Shown in pieces: positions 30,993-41,778 of a DNA stretch of 63,138 bases (position 1 is the first letter of the stretch; the number at the start of each line of letters is the position of its first letter). The notes below the pieces were generated by a model. That model had not been told where the DNA came from. It saw only the letters and a program-made list of their open reading frames with translations, and did not search any database. Made by a program: the position numbers and the translations under genes. The DNA comes from Prochlorococcus sp. AG-436-E22 (lineage in GTDB: Bacteria; Cyanobacteriota; Cyanobacteriia; PCC-6307; Cyanobiaceae): positions 1 to 63,138 of the forward strand of contig QCPG01000004.1 in the NCBI GenBank assembly GCA_003212615.1, written 5' to 3'.

Positions 30993-33221
30993 TTAACCAA
31001 ACTTACCTGAAGTTGATGCAATTACAAATGCACCAAATGTAAGTATGTTACCAATAGTGAAATGTGCTAAGCCAACTAATCTAGCTTGAACAATGGAAAG
31101 TGCAACTGGCTTATCTCTCCAGCCTACAAGGTTAGCTATTGGTGTGCGTTGATGTGCCCAAACTAATGTTTCGATTAATTCTTGCCAATAACCACGCCAT
31201 GAAATTAAGAACATAAATCCAGTAGCCCAAACTAGATGGCCAAATAGGAACATCCAAGCCCAAGGAGATAAGGAATTAACACCAAATGGATTATATCCAT
31301 TAATTAACTGTGACGAATTGAGCCATAGATAATCTCTAAACCAGCCCATTAAGTAGGTTCCTGACTCATTAAATTGAGCCATATTACCTTGCCAAATTGT
31401 TAGGTGCTTCCAATGCCAGTAGAAAGTTACCCATGCCATGAGATTTAATGCCCAGAACATTGCTAAGTACATAGCATCCCATGAAGAACTATCACAAGTA
31501 CCTCCACGACCTGGACCATCACAAGGGAAGGCATAACCTAAGTCCTTTTTATCAGGAATTAATTTTGTGCCTCTAGCATCTAATGCTCCTTTGATAAGTA
31601 TTAGTGCTGTAGTATGAAGTCCAAGTGCTATAGCGTGATGTACTAAGAAATCAGCTGGTCCAATAGGTAAGAAAGAACTTAAAGCATCTTGTCTATTGAT
31701 TAGATCCATCCAATAGTGATTTCCTGGCATAGAATTGGCTGCTATAGTTGCAGAACTTGTAGGATCGGATAATAAAGCATCGAATCCATACATCATTTTC
31801 CCTTGAGCAGCTTGAACAAACTGAGCAAATACAGGTTCAATCAGAATTTGTTTTTCTGGATTTCCAAAAGCTACAACTACATCATTATGAACATAAATTC
31901 CAAGAGTATGGAATCCAAGCAACATTGTTACCCAACTTAAGTGACTTATTAATGCCTCTTTAGTTCCTAAAACCCTAGCTAAAACATTATCTTTGTTTAA
32001 TTCTGGATCATAATCACGTACAAAGAAAATAGCTCCATGAGCAAAAGCTCCAACCATTAAGAACATAGCTATGTATTGATGGTGAGTATATAGAGCTGAT
32101 TGCGTAGTGTAATCTCTAGCAATAAAAGCATATGAAGGAAGGGCTCCCATATGTTGAGCAACTAGAGAAGTGGCAACACCAAGAGATGCTAAAGCTAAAC
32201 CTAATTGAAAGTGTAGAGAATTATTAATAGTATCAGTAATTCCATCATGACTAATACCAAAGTAACCTTTATGAGGATCATTTGGATGTCTAGTGTTATG
32301 TGCTTCAGTTATTTCTTTTAAAGTGTGACCTATGCCAAATGTATTCCTATACATATGACCACCAATAATTAGTACACAACCTATAGCAATATGATGATGT
32401 GCAATATCAGTTAACCATAAAGATTCAGTTTGAGGATGAAGACCACCTAAGAAGGTAAAGATAGCTGTTCCTGCTCCTTGAGTAGAACCAAAGACAGCAT
32501 CTAATGAATCTGGATTTTGGGCATAAGCACCCCAATTTAAAGTAAAGAATGGAGCCAATCCAGCAGGATGAGGAAGAACTGTTAACCAATTATCCCAGCC
32601 AACATGCTGACCTCTAGATTCAGGGATTGCAACATGAACCAAATGTCCTGTCCAAGCAATACTACTAAAACCAAATAAAACAGATAAATGGTGGTTTAAC
32701 ATTGCCTCAGCATTTTTAAACCAAGCAAGTGTAGGTCTGAATTTAGGCTGTAAATGTAACCAACCACCAAATAAAATCCAACAAGCTAAAGTGTTCATAA
32801 AGATTGAAGCTTGAAAGAGTTGCTCGTTAGTTCTCATACCAATTGTGTACCACCAATGGTACAGGCCTGAGTAAGCTATGTTAACTGGACCATTAGCTCC
32901 AGCTTGTGTCATTGCTTCTGTTATACCTTCTCCAAAATGAGGGTCCCAAATAGCATGAGCTATTGGACGTACATGAGTTGGGTCAAGTACAAATTGCTCA
33001 AAATTACCCTGCCAAGCGACATGGAATAGGTTGCCACCCACCCAAAGTGCAATAATTGCAAGATGTCCGAAATGAGTTGAAAATAACTTCTGATAAAGTT
33101 TTTCTTCTGTCATTCCATCATGACTTTCAAAGTCATGAGCGGTAGCTATTCCGTACCATATTCGGCGGGTTGTCGGGTCCTGAGCTAGACCCTGGTTAAA
33201 TGATGGAAATTTTGTTGCCAT
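30993..33221 (-). CDS. psaB: Photosystem I P700 apoprotein A2
   Basis: 742 aa; [55 protein letters not shown] cluster-binding motif. Confidence 0.99.
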   Translation of the reverse strand: MATKFPSFNQGLAQDPTTRRIWYGIATAHDFESHDGMTEEKLYQKLFSTHFGHLAIIALWVGGNLFHVAWQGNFEQFVLDPTHVRPIAHAIWDPHFGEGITEAMTQAGANGPVNIAYSGLYHWWYTIGMRTNEQLFQASIFMNTLACWILFGGWLHLQPKFRPTLAWFKNAEAMLNHHLSVLFGFSSIAWTGHLVHVAIPESRGQHVGWDNWLTVLPHPAGLAPFFTLNWGAYAQNPDSLDAVFGSTQGAGTAIFTFLGGLHPQTESLWLTDIAHHHIAIGCVLIIGGHMYRNTFGIGHTLKEITEAHNTRHPNDPHKGYFGISHDGITDTINNSLHFQLGLALASLGVATSLVAQHMGALPSYAFIARDYTTQSALYTHHQYIAMFLMVGAFAHGAIFFVRDYDPELNKDNVLARVLGTKEALISHLSWVTMLLGFHTLGIYVHNDVVVAFGNPEKQILIEPVFAQFVQAAQGKMMYGFDALLSDPTSSATIAANSMPGNHYWMDLINRQDALSSFLPIGPADFLVHHAIALGLHTTALILIKGALDARGTKLIPDKKDLGYAFPCDGPGRGGTCDSSSWDAMYLAMFWALNLMAWVTFYWHWKHLTIWQGNMAQFNESGTYLMGWFRDYLWLNSSQLINGYNPFGVNSLSPWAWMFLFGHLVWATGFMFLISWRGYWQELIETLVWAHQRTPIANLVGWRDKPVALSIVQARLVGLAHFTIGNILTFGAFVIASTSGKFG

Positions 33222-33249
33222 TGAATTAATAAGGTGAAGTTCAGGATAT

Positions 33250-35553
33250 TTAGCCTAAGCCAAATAGTCGTGCATGGAAGAAAGCCCAAGTAGTTGCTAT
33301 ACCTCCTAAAAGGAAGTGAGCTACACCTACAGCTCTACCTTGAGTAATTGAAAGTGCTCTAGGTTGTATTGTTGGGGCAACTTTAAGCTTATTATGAGCC
33401 CATACTATTGATTCGAATAATTCTTGCCAATAGCCTCTTCCACTGAATAGGAACATCAAACTAAACGCCCATACGAAGTGAGCTGCTAAGAACATCAATC
33501 CATACATACTAATAGCTTCACCATAACTTGTTAGTACTTGAGATGATTGAGCCCATAGGAAGTCTCTTAGCCAACCATTAATAGTGATAGCACTTTGAGA
33601 GAAGTTTCCTCCTGTAAGTCCCCAAACATCACTTTGCATTTTCCAAGAGAAGTGGAATATAACAATTGAAATACAGTTATACATCCAGAAAAGAGCTAAA
33701 AATACATGGTCCCAAGATGAAACCTGACAAGTACCACCTCTTCCTGGACCATCACATGGGAATCTAAATCCAAGAGAAGCCTTATCAGGAATTAGTCTTG
33801 AACTTCTAGAGTACAGTACTCCTTTTAGAAGAATTAATACAACTACATGTATTTGGAAAGCATGAATATGATGAATCATTAAATCAGCAGTTCCAAGTTG
33901 AATTGGAGCTATTGCTACTTTCCCAGCTACTTCAACTACATTACCGTTAAAAACTTCACTTAACACTTTATGAGGTAATCCCTCTGGAGTACCAGCTAAA
34001 ATTGAGGTTCCTACAGCAGAAGCCTGAATACTTTGAATCCATTGAGCAAATATTGGTTGAAGTTGAATTGCATTATCACTAAACATGTCCTGAGGTCTAC
34101 CTAAAGCTCTCATCGTATCGTTATGAATATAAAGTCCAAAACTATGGAAACCTAACCACATACAAACCCAGTTAAGATGACTTATTAGGGCATCTCGCGC
34201 TTTTAATATCCTATCTAAAACATTATCAATATGTTTTGCTGGATCATAGTCTCTAACCATAGCTATTCCAGCATGTGCTCCAGCTCCAACTATAAATAGA
34301 GCTCCTATCCACATATGATGTGTAAATAAACCAAGGACAGTCATATAATCTGTCGCTAAATATGGATATGGAGGCAGGGCATACATGTGATGAGCAATCA
34401 ATATGCTCAAAGAACCTAAACATGCAAGGTTAACAGATAACTGTGCGTGTCTACTTTCAGCCATAAACTCATACAGACCTTGATGACCTTTTGGTGCAGG
34501 GAATAATATTGGATCTCCTTGAGCACCTTCTAATATCTCTTTCATACTAGAACCAATACCATAGTTAGTTCTATATAAATGGCCACCAATTATTGCAATG
34601 ACTCCGAAAGCTAAATGATGATGCGAAATATCAGTCATCCATAAACTTCCTGTGACAGGATTAAGACCACCGTTAAAGGTTAAGAAGTCTGAAAACGCAA
34701 ACCAATTAAGAGTAAAGAAATTACCTACTCCGCTAGCAAGTCCAGGGAAAATTTGTGAGATTATCTGAGGATCGCATAATTGATGGGGCAAAGGCATATC
34801 AGCAATAGTTGCTATCTTTTGACCATTTATCACTAAAGGTGAGCCTGCATCTATTGCATCAAGAATTGCAGCAGTTGGAGCACCTATATGAATACAATGT
34901 CCTGCCCAAGCTATTGATCCAAGACCAACCAAACCTGCTTGATGGTGATTAAGCATTGACTCAACATTTTGGAACCATTCCATTTTTGGAGCGGCTTTAT
35001 GGTAATGGTATATTCCCCCGTGAAGCATTAAAGCAGCCATTATTACTGCTCCAATGGCAAGAGCCATTAATTCACTTTCATTAGTAATACCCCAAGCTCT
35101 CCACATATGGAAAATTCCAGAGCTTATTTGGATACCGTTGTAATCGGCACCAAGATTACCGTTTAGCATCTCTTGGCCAACAACTGCCCAAACTTGCTGA
35201 GCTCCGGGTTTGACATTAGCTGGATCAGCTAACCAACCTGTGTAATTTGAAAATCTAGCACCATGGAAAAAAGCAGCGCTCATCCATATAAAAATGATTG
35301 CAAGATGTCCAAAATGAGCTGAGAAGATTTTTCTTGTTGCTTCTTCAGCATCGCCTGTATGCACATCAAAATCATGTGCATCTGCATGCAAATTCCAGAT
35401 CCAAGTTGTAGTTTTTGGACCCTTAGATAATTTATTAGACCAGAAACCTGGCTTATCTAATAAGGCAAAATCAATAGGTCTTGGATCTGCCTTTACAGGA
35501 TCTTCCAAAACTTTCTTGTTTTTTTCTCCACTTTCTGGTGGGCTGATGGTCAT
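33250..35553 (-). CDS. psaA: Photosystem I P700 apoprotein A1
   Basis: 767 aa; [39 protein letters not shown]. Confidence 0.99.
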   Translation of the reverse strand: MTISPPESGEKNKKVLEDPVKADPRPIDFALLDKPGFWSNKLSKGPKTTTWIWNLHADAHDFDVHTGDAEEATRKIFSAHFGHLAIIFIWMSAAFFHGARFSNYTGWLADPANVKPGAQQVWAVVGQEMLNGNLGADYNGIQISSGIFHMWRAWGITNESELMALAIGAVIMAALMLHGGIYHYHKAAPKMEWFQNVESMLNHHQAGLVGLGSIAWAGHCIHIGAPTAAILDAIDAGSPLVINGQKIATIADMPLPHQLCDPQIISQIFPGLASGVGNFFTLNWFAFSDFLTFNGGLNPVTGSLWMTDISHHHLAFGVIAIIGGHLYRTNYGIGSSMKEILEGAQGDPILFPAPKGHQGLYEFMAESRHAQLSVNLACLGSLSILIAHHMYALPPYPYLATDYMTVLGLFTHHMWIGALFIVGAGAHAGIAMVRDYDPAKHIDNVLDRILKARDALISHLNWVCMWLGFHSFGLYIHNDTMRALGRPQDMFSDNAIQLQPIFAQWIQSIQASAVGTSILAGTPEGLPHKVLSEVFNGNVVEVAGKVAIAPIQLGTADLMIHHIHAFQIHVVVLILLKGVLYSRSSRLIPDKASLGFRFPCDGPGRGGTCQVSSWDHVFLALFWMYNCISIVIFHFSWKMQSDVWGLTGGNFSQSAITINGWLRDFLWAQSSQVLTSYGEAISMYGLMFLAAHFVWAFSLMFLFSGRGYWQELFESIVWAHNKLKVAPTIQPRALSITQGRAVGVAHFLLGGIATTWAFFHARLFGLG

Positions 35554-35886
35554 CTAGCACCTCGAAAATAATTGACATTAAAGCCGATTGATCAAATCTT
35601 GAACTTATTTTTAATAATAATGTTCAAGAAAACGAAATCATCGGAACTTTAGATATTCGTTTCAAAAATAATAAGGCAAAGATCTTTCGATATGCATGAA
35701 CGTAACAAATGTTCTAATGATTGTTACTATATGAATATTTTGTTAAATTCTTTTATATGTAAGATTTATGAGTATTTTCACCCAAATTTTATAAGAATTT
35801 CTTTATATTTCTTTTATATTTCACGCGAAATTTTTGAAATACGTTGACAGTATATAATTTCAACATAACAAACAATTTTTTCTAAT

Positions 35887-37689
35887 TTGGAAGGAATCGC
35901 AATAGGTCTATCTAGTAATTCAATAGAAATTTTAAAAAGACTTCAAAAAACCGAATTCGTTAAAGAAATATATTTAGCAAGCTCTTCAAAAGATGATGGG
36001 AGGGAAAATGAACGTGTTCCAGTTCAAAAGCCTAAAGAAATTTTACTTAAACAATGGCTGGAACTAGATTTAATCATTTTTATAGGCTCAATTGGTGCAT
36101 CAATACGTTTAATCAATTCTTTTTTAAAATCTAAAGATCAAGATCCAGGAGTGATAGTAATAGATAACAAATGTTCTAGGATAGTGCCTTTAATTGGAGC
36201 ACATCAGTCAAATACTCAAAATATCGCATTTCAAATTTCTAGTTTATTTGGGGGCGAAATAATAGAGACTAATAATTCCAATAATAAAAGCTACTTAAAT
36301 CTTGATTCATTTGGGAATCAATGGGGATGGAAAAGATCTGGCAATATAAAGAAATGGTCAAAACTAGTAATAAAACAAGCTAAGAACGAAAAAATATTTT
36401 GCAAACAATTATCGGGTAATAATTTATGGAAAACTTCAGAATCAGGAGAGATCATTAATCAAGTTCATAAAAAAGAAACTGAAAAACCAGATTCAACTTT
36501 TCATGTAAGTATATTCGAAAATAATAAAACAACTTGGCACCCACCAGTATTATGGATTGGAATTGGATGTGAAAGAAATACCAGCAAAGAATTTATAGCA
36601 AATTCTTTAAATAATTTTTTTGAGTCAAGAAATTTATCCCAGCATTCAATTGCGGGATTTGCAACTATTGATATTAAAAAAGATGAGAAAGGAATTTTAG
36701 AACTTGCTGAGGAAAATAACTTACCTATCAAGTTTTTTACTAAAGAAGATCTTTCAAAAATAATTGTCCCAAATCCATCAATTGTTGTGCAAAAGGAAAT
36801 TGGGACCCCTTCTGTAGCTGAAGCTTCTTGCTTAATGGCAGCAGGAGAAGAATCAAAATTAATAGAAGAAAAAAGAATTTTTAAAAATCAATCTGGGGGG
36901 GTAACTATCGCGGTAGCAGAATCAAAAAATCAATATAATCCAACCAATGGCGAAATACATATTATTGGAAGTGGGCCGGGTGATATCTCCTTCCTAACCA
37001 GTAATGCAAAAAAAGCACTTTCAAGATGTACTGTTTGGATCGGATACAAAATGTATTTAGATTTAATTAAGTCCTTAAAAAGGAGTGACCAAGTTTTAAT
37101 TGAAAGTAAACTTACTGAAGAAAAAGAGAGATGCAGTAAAGCAATTAAACTAGCTGAGGAAGGAATAAAAGTGGCTTTAATTTCTTCAGGTGAATCTGGA
37201 TTTTATGGCATGGCAGGTTTACTTTTAGAATTAATTCAAAAAATCAAAAAAGAATATAGACCTTACTTTGAAGTTCATCCAGGTATAAGTAGTGTTCAAT
37301 TAGCGGCTGCGATTAGTGGAGCACCACTAATGAATGACTTTTGTTCAGTAAGCTTAAGCGATAAATTAACTCCATGGTCTTTAATAGAAAAAAGAATTGA
37401 AGGAGCTCTTGTGGGTGAATTTGTAATAGCTTTATTTAATCCGCAATCCATTGAAAGAAATTGGCAGCTAAAAAGTGTAATAGATATATGTTTACAATCT
37501 AGGCATGGTGATACTCCAGTTTTAATAGCTAGACAAGTAGGGAGAGAAAATCAAACCAAAAAATTTTTTACTTTAAACACCATTCCTTTTAGAGAGATTG
37601 ATATGTTATCAATCATTATTATTGGCAATTCTCAAACAACCTTAGTTGAAGAAATATTTCTAACTTCCAGAGGATATTTACAAAATTAA
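35887..37689 (+). CDS. cobJ: CbiG/CobJ (CbiH) fusion, cobalamin biosynthesis protein/precorrin-3B C17-methyltransferase
   Basis: 600 aa, TTG start; CbiG-like N-terminus (IGIGCERNTSKEFI), then GEIHIIGSGPGDISFLTSNAKKALSRCTVWIGYKMY...HPGISSVQLAAAISGAPLMNDF. Confidence 0.93.
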   Translation: MEGIAIGLSSNSIEILKRLQKTEFVKEIYLASSSKDDGRENERVPVQKPKEILLKQWLELDLIIFIGSIGASIRLINSFLKSKDQDPGVIVIDNKCSRIVPLIGAHQSNTQNIAFQISSLFGGEIIETNNSNNKSYLNLDSFGNQWGWKRSGNIKKWSKLVIKQAKNEKIFCKQLSGNNLWKTSESGEIINQVHKKETEKPDSTFHVSIFENNKTTWHPPVLWIGIGCERNTSKEFIANSLNNFFESRNLSQHSIAGFATIDIKKDEKGILELAEENNLPIKFFTKEDLSKIIVPNPSIVVQKEIGTPSVAEASCLMAAGEESKLIEEKRIFKNQSGGVTIAVAESKNQYNPTNGEIHIIGSGPGDISFLTSNAKKALSRCTVWIGYKMYLDLIKSLKRSDQVLIESKLTEEKERCSKAIKLAEEGIKVALISSGESGFYGMAGLLLELIQKIKKEYRPYFEVHPGISSVQLAAAISGAPLMNDFCSVSLSDKLTPWSLIEKRIEGALVGEFVIALFNPQSIERNWQLKSVIDICLQSRHGDTPVLIARQVGRENQTKKFFTLNTIPFREIDMLSIIIIGNSQTTLVEEIFLTSRGYLQN

Positions 37690-37785
37690 GTTTAGATAAT
37701 CCATAATTTTATAAATAGAATGTTTTTCTTTGCTTTTTCTTTATAAGAATACTAATCTTTTATAATAATGATGTAAGAAAATTAA

Positions 37786-38574
37786 TTGAAAAATATTGGT
37801 TTAATTTTGTTTGACATTGATGGGGTAATCCGCAGCGTAGAAAATAGTTACAGACTTTCATTAAAAAAAACAGTTTACAAATTTTCCGGATGGGAGCCAA
37901 GTTTTGTTGATATTGATAATGCAAAAAATGAAGGGATCTGGAATAATGACTGGGATTTAAGTTTAGAACTTATAAAAAGATGTATAAAAAAAGAGAACTT
38001 AAACCTTAAAATTCCTCCAAGAGATGAAATAGTAAAATGTTTTGAAGAGTTGTACTTTGGTGGAGATCCAAATAAAGATAGTAAATATTGGTCTGGTTAC
38101 ATAACAAATGAGGAGTTATTAGTTGATAAAAAGTTTTTTGAATTAATTCAAGGTAATGGAATAATCTGGGGTTTTGTTAGTGGTGCAGAGTCTGCTTCTG
38201 CAAAATTTGTTTTAGAAAAAAGACTTGGACTAAAATCACCACCATTAATATCTATGGGAGATGCCCCTGACAAGCCTGATCCTAAAGGTTTTATTAACTT
38301 ATCAAAAAAGCTTATTGGAGATAAACTTGGCGAATCAAATATTCCCATTGCATATGTAGGAGATACTATTGCAGATATAAATACAGTTATAAATGCTAGA
38401 AAGGAAATACCATCTCAGAAATTCATAAGTATCGGAATAGCCCCCCCTCATTTACATTTAAATTCTCGATTAAAAGAACGTAATTCTTACGAAACAAATC
38501 TTAGAAATGCAGGCGCTGACTTGATTTTAAATTCTATTTATGACCTTAAAGATATTAATCTTGAACAATTTTAA
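37786..38574 (+). CDS. HAD superfamily hydrolase (TIGR01548-like)
   Basis: LILFDIDGVIRSVENSYRLSLKKTVYKFSGW...YVGDTIADI; TTG start. Confidence 0.85.
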   Translation: MKNIGLILFDIDGVIRSVENSYRLSLKKTVYKFSGWEPSFVDIDNAKNEGIWNNDWDLSLELIKRCIKKENLNLKIPPRDEIVKCFEELYFGGDPNKDSKYWSGYITNEELLVDKKFFELIQGNGIIWGFVSGAESASAKFVLEKRLGLKSPPLISMGDAPDKPDPKGFINLSKKLIGDKLGESNIPIAYVGDTIADINTVINARKEIPSQKFISIGIAPPHLHLNSRLKERNSYETNLRNAGADLILNSIYDLKDINLEQF

Positions 38575-38609
38575 AATTTTAGAAAATTAAAAAAAATTCT
38601 TTATTAATT

Positions 38610-38621
38610 ACGGAGAGGGAG
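38610..38621. repeat. Duplicated tRNA-Ser 3'-end fragment (candidate att site)
   Basis: ACGGAGAGGGAG identical to 39843-39854 (tRNA-Ser 3' end plus 1 nt), with weaker similarity continuing (CGACTCGGAA vs GGATTCGAAC); same orientation. Confidence 0.7.
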
Positions 38622-38691
38622 CGACTCGGAAGTAACCGTAAACGCACTAGGAGAGAAACCTAAACACTAAAATTCAAAAAGTTTAAGTAAA

Positions 38692-38713
38692 TTACCCACC
38701 AATTTACCCACCA
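38692..38713. repeat. TTACCCACCAATTTACCCACCA (left copy)
   Basis: 22-nt perfect copy of 39698-39719; itself two TTACCCACCA units. Confidence 0.9.
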
Positions 38714-38737
38714 TTTGTAAAATGTTTGTGGAACCTC

Positions 38738-38794
38738 TAATCGTTAAGTATCTAACAGTAATCACTTTCTAACAATTAGTAATCGTTAAGTATC
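38738..38794. repeat. Two direct copies of TAATCGTTAAGTATC
   Basis: 38738-38752 and 38780-38794, perfect 15-mers with a 42-bp period. Confidence 0.85.
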
Positions 38795-38895
38795 AAATAG
38801 CAATCAATAATTATTAAACAATTTAGTTTACCAACTAAAAAAAATTAAAAAGTTAATTTTTATCTCTTCTGTTTAGTATTTGTATAATAAATTTT

Positions 38896-39507
38896 TTAAA
38901 TTATAAATATCGATGATGTTGCCGAAGAATCACAATCAACATTGTTTATTTCAACTTTAGTTAATAATTTAAAAGGGCAAAATTCTAAAAAATCTTTAAG
39001 ATTGGTAAAGTAATTGTTTCCATACCTTTGTTGACCCTTATAAAAAACAAGATTATGTATAAAATACTTACCACTTAAATTATTTTTCATCTTTTCAAAA
39101 ATATTATCTAATAATTTATCTTCTAGTAGGTACCATGTTATTTCACTAAAGAAAAAACATTGGTATTGAGAATAATCAAGAATATTTTCAATATTATTAA
39201 CTTCAAATGACATATCTGGGTATTTCTCTTTTGCCTTTTTTATAGAAGTTTCTGAAATATCAATACCCAAAGTGTCTATATTTGTTTCTTTTTGAATAAA
39301 ATTCATAGTCTTACCGAGACCACAACCAAACTCAACAGAACTTTTTATTTGATATTGCTTTATAAAATGAGCAACAACCTTTCTTGATAAATCATCAAAA
39401 TAACCATCTTCACTTTGATGCCAAGGGTCATCAAATTTCTGATACATCTCCTCAAACTTTCCAATAAATTTGCCATCCTTAATTACATAATCTTGATATC
39501 TATCCAT
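38896..39507 (-). CDS. Class I SAM-dependent methyltransferase (island cargo)
   Basis: 203 aa; EEMYQKFDDPWHQSEDGYFDD, SSVEFGCGLGKTMNFIQ, TLGIDISETSIKKAKEKYP. Confidence 0.82.
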   Translation of the reverse strand: MDRYQDYVIKDGKFIGKFEEMYQKFDDPWHQSEDGYFDDLSRKVVAHFIKQYQIKSSVEFGCGLGKTMNFIQKETNIDTLGIDISETSIKKAKEKYPDMSFEVNNIENILDYSQYQCFFFSEITWYLLEDKLLDNIFEKMKNNLSGKYFIHNLVFYKGQQRYGNNYFTNLKDFLEFCPFKLLTKVEINNVDCDSSATSSIFII

Positions 39508-39620
39508 ATGAAAGTTTCAAAAAATAACAAATGATATTAATACTAGATTAATAGATTAATAAAATATAAATTAATATTTACCTGTATCTTTTTGAAGTTA
39601 ATAATTTTCAGGGATTATTT

Positions 39621-39719
39621 TTACCCACCACAATCGCTTAGAAGGTCCTCTCTGACTAATATTTCTTTGCCCACCACATTCAGTCCAGATATACTATTTA
39701 CCCACCAATTTACCCACCA
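39621..39719. repeat. Cluster of TT[A/G]CCCACCA motifs (right copy)
   Basis: Units at 39621, 39667 (G variant), 39698 and 39710. Confidence 0.85.
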
Positions 39720-39843
39720 CTTGCTTGACACTTTAAAAGACCTATGCGAACCTGTAGAAACTTAATTTTGCTTAAATCTTAGTAATAGCAGTTTATCTGA
39801 GACTTTCAGAAACGTATATCAACCTCTACGAATCCAATTTTGA

Positions 39844-39932
39844 CGGAGAGGGAGGGATTCGAACCCTCGACAAAAGTTACCTCCTGTAACTCCTTAGCAG
39901 GGAGCCGCTTTCAACCACTCAGCCACCTCTCC
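39844..39932 (-). tRNA. tRNA-Ser (GCT)
   Basis: Minus strand GGAGAGGTGGCTGAGTGGTTGAAAGCGGCTCCCTGCTAAGGAG...long variable arm...GGGTTCGAATCCCTCCCTCTCCG. Confidence 0.96.
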
Positions 39933-39993
39933 AGTTCTTATACATTATCAATTTTTATGCAAACATTCAAAATTTTTTATTTATTCGAAATGT

Positions 39994-41193
39994 CTAATCG
40001 ACTTGAACTCTCGGTAATCTATTTTTAAAAGAACAAAGAATTTCCCATGGGATAGTATTAGATTCTCTTGCCCAATCAAGGGGGGAAATTATCTTATCAC
40101 CATCAGATCCTAGTAATATCATCGTACTACCAATTTTGATTTCATTTGCACCTGTTATATCGACCATCATTTGATCCATAGTTATAGATCCAACTTGAGG
40201 ATAAAGTTTACTATTGTGAATAGCGTTTATCTTGCCTGAAAGATTTCTTGGGACTCCATCTGCATAACCAATACTTAATACAGCTAACTTAGTTTTTCTA
40301 GTACTTACAAATTTCCCTCCATAACTTACTCTTACACCTTTATCAATAATTCTTATAAAAGCTACTTTGACCTTCAAAAATAAAACTGGTTTAAGCGAAA
40401 AGTTTTTATCTATTTTTGCTAAAGGACTATAGCCATACATAGAAAGTCCAACACGTACCATATGAAAATGAAAATCTTTATTAAGAAGCATTCCTGCAGA
40501 ATTAGCCAAATGAATTTTGATATTGTGATTACTTTCAACATTAATTTGCTTTAATAATTTCTGAAACTTAAGTCTTTGTAATTGCGTACTACTTTTTGGA
40601 TCTAATGAGTTATCTTCATCTGCAGATGATAAATGACTATATATTCCTTCTATGGAAATGTTGTCAAAAGATTTTATTTTTTCAAATTGTTGAACAAATT
40701 TATCTGATTCAAATCCTAATCTTGACATTCCAGTATCAACTTTAAGATGTAAAGAAAATTTAAACCCAAAGTGCTTTCCAATATTATTGCAAATTAAACA
40801 CTCTCTTATACTACTGACAGTTGGCATAAGATCATTCTTAAATGATATTATTAAATCCCTTTTCTTATAAAGATTTCCGAGAATAAGAATTGGTTTTTTA
40901 ACTCCATAAGAACGAAGCTTAATACCCTCTTTTAAAGTTGCAACTCCTAATTGCGAAGCTCCGCCTTTAATAGCGTATTCAGATACTACTTTTGCATCAT
41001 GTCCATATCCATCAGCTTTAACAACGGCCATAAATTGACAATCTTTACTTAACTTTGACCTTAACTGCCTTACATTTGTTTCTAGTGCTTTGCCTTTAAC
41101 TTCAATCCATGCTCTTTGTTTTGGATCAATATCTTTTTCAAAATTTGAATATTTATCAAAATTAAATCCCTGATTTGTTTCCCGAATTTGCAT
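39994..41193 (-). CDS. alr: Alanine racemase
   Basis: AWIEVKGKALETNVRQLR...AVVKADGYGHDAKVVSEYAIKGGASQLGVATLKEG; VGSITMDQMMVDIT. Confidence 0.95.
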   Translation of the reverse strand: MQIRETNQGFNFDKYSNFEKDIDPKQRAWIEVKGKALETNVRQLRSKLSKDCQFMAVVKADGYGHDAKVVSEYAIKGGASQLGVATLKEGIKLRSYGVKKPILILGNLYKKRDLIISFKNDLMPTVSSIRECLICNNIGKHFGFKFSLHLKVDTGMSRLGFESDKFVQQFEKIKSFDNISIEGIYSHLSSADEDNSLDPKSSTQLQRLKFQKLLKQINVESNHNIKIHLANSAGMLLNKDFHFHMVRVGLSMYGYSPLAKIDKNFSLKPVLFLKVKVAFIRIIDKGVRVSYGGKFVSTRKTKLAVLSIGYADGVPRNLSGKINAIHNSKLYPQVGSITMDQMMVDITGANEIKIGSTMILLGSDGDKIISPLDWARESNTIPWEILCSFKNRLPRVQVD

Positions 41194-41261
41194 TAACTTT
41201 GCACAATTATATGCGCTTATTGAAATATACAGTTAGCATGACATGTAAATTGTATTTTGGC

Positions 41262-41768
41262 ATGGGCCAGACTCTAGTTTTAAATGCATCTTATGAACCT
41301 TTAAATATCACTTCTTGGAGAAGAGCTGTTATTTTAATGATCAAAGGTAAAGCAGAAAGCTTAGAGGAAGATAAATCATATTCAATTCATTGCGGCCGAA
41401 AATTGCCTACAGTCATAAGACTTCGTTACTACGTAAAGGTTCCTTTTAGGGAGGTTTCTTTAACAAGAAAAAATATCCTTTTAAGAGATAATAATTCTTG
41501 CCAATACTGTAATTATAGGGGTAGTGACTTATCTATAGATCATGTTTTACCTAGAAGCAGAGGTGGGACTGATAACTGGGAAAATGTTACTACAGCTTGT
41601 CTTAGATGTAATGTGCAAAAAGGAAACCGTACCCCAGAAGAGGCGAATATGCCTTTAAAACGCAAGCCTTATCGTCCACTTAGCAATCTCAATTTTGAGG
41701 CAACAAGACAAATTGATTCTGGTAGACATAAAGAATGGAGTAAATACGTAATAGGGATTGCAATCTAA
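41262..41768 (+). CDS. HNH endonuclease family protein
   Basis: MGQTLVLNASYEPLNITSWRRAVILMIKGKAE...CQYCNYRGSDLSIDHVLPRSRGGTDNWENVTTACLRCNVQKGNRTPEEA; start moved to the internal Met from the 41175 ORF. Confidence 0.9.
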   Translation: MGQTLVLNASYEPLNITSWRRAVILMIKGKAESLEEDKSYSIHCGRKLPTVIRLRYYVKVPFREVSLTRKNILLRDNNSCQYCNYRGSDLSIDHVLPRSRGGTDNWENVTTACLRCNVQKGNRTPEEANMPLKRKPYRPLSNLNFEATRQIDSGRHKEWSKYVIGIAI

Positions 41769-41778
41769 TAGAGAAATC

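Noticed and set aside
35840-35857. TTGACAGTATATAAT as a sigma-70 promoter for cobJ
   Set aside because: The -35-like and -10-like hexamers are only 3 bp apart, so they cannot form one promoter; TATAAT alone may still act as a -10.
39840-40028. 62-aa ORF MTEREGFEPSTKVTSCNSLAGSRFQPLSHLSS
   Set aside because: Translation of the antisense strand of tRNA-Ser (the REGFEPST signature is a classic tRNA-antisense false ORF).
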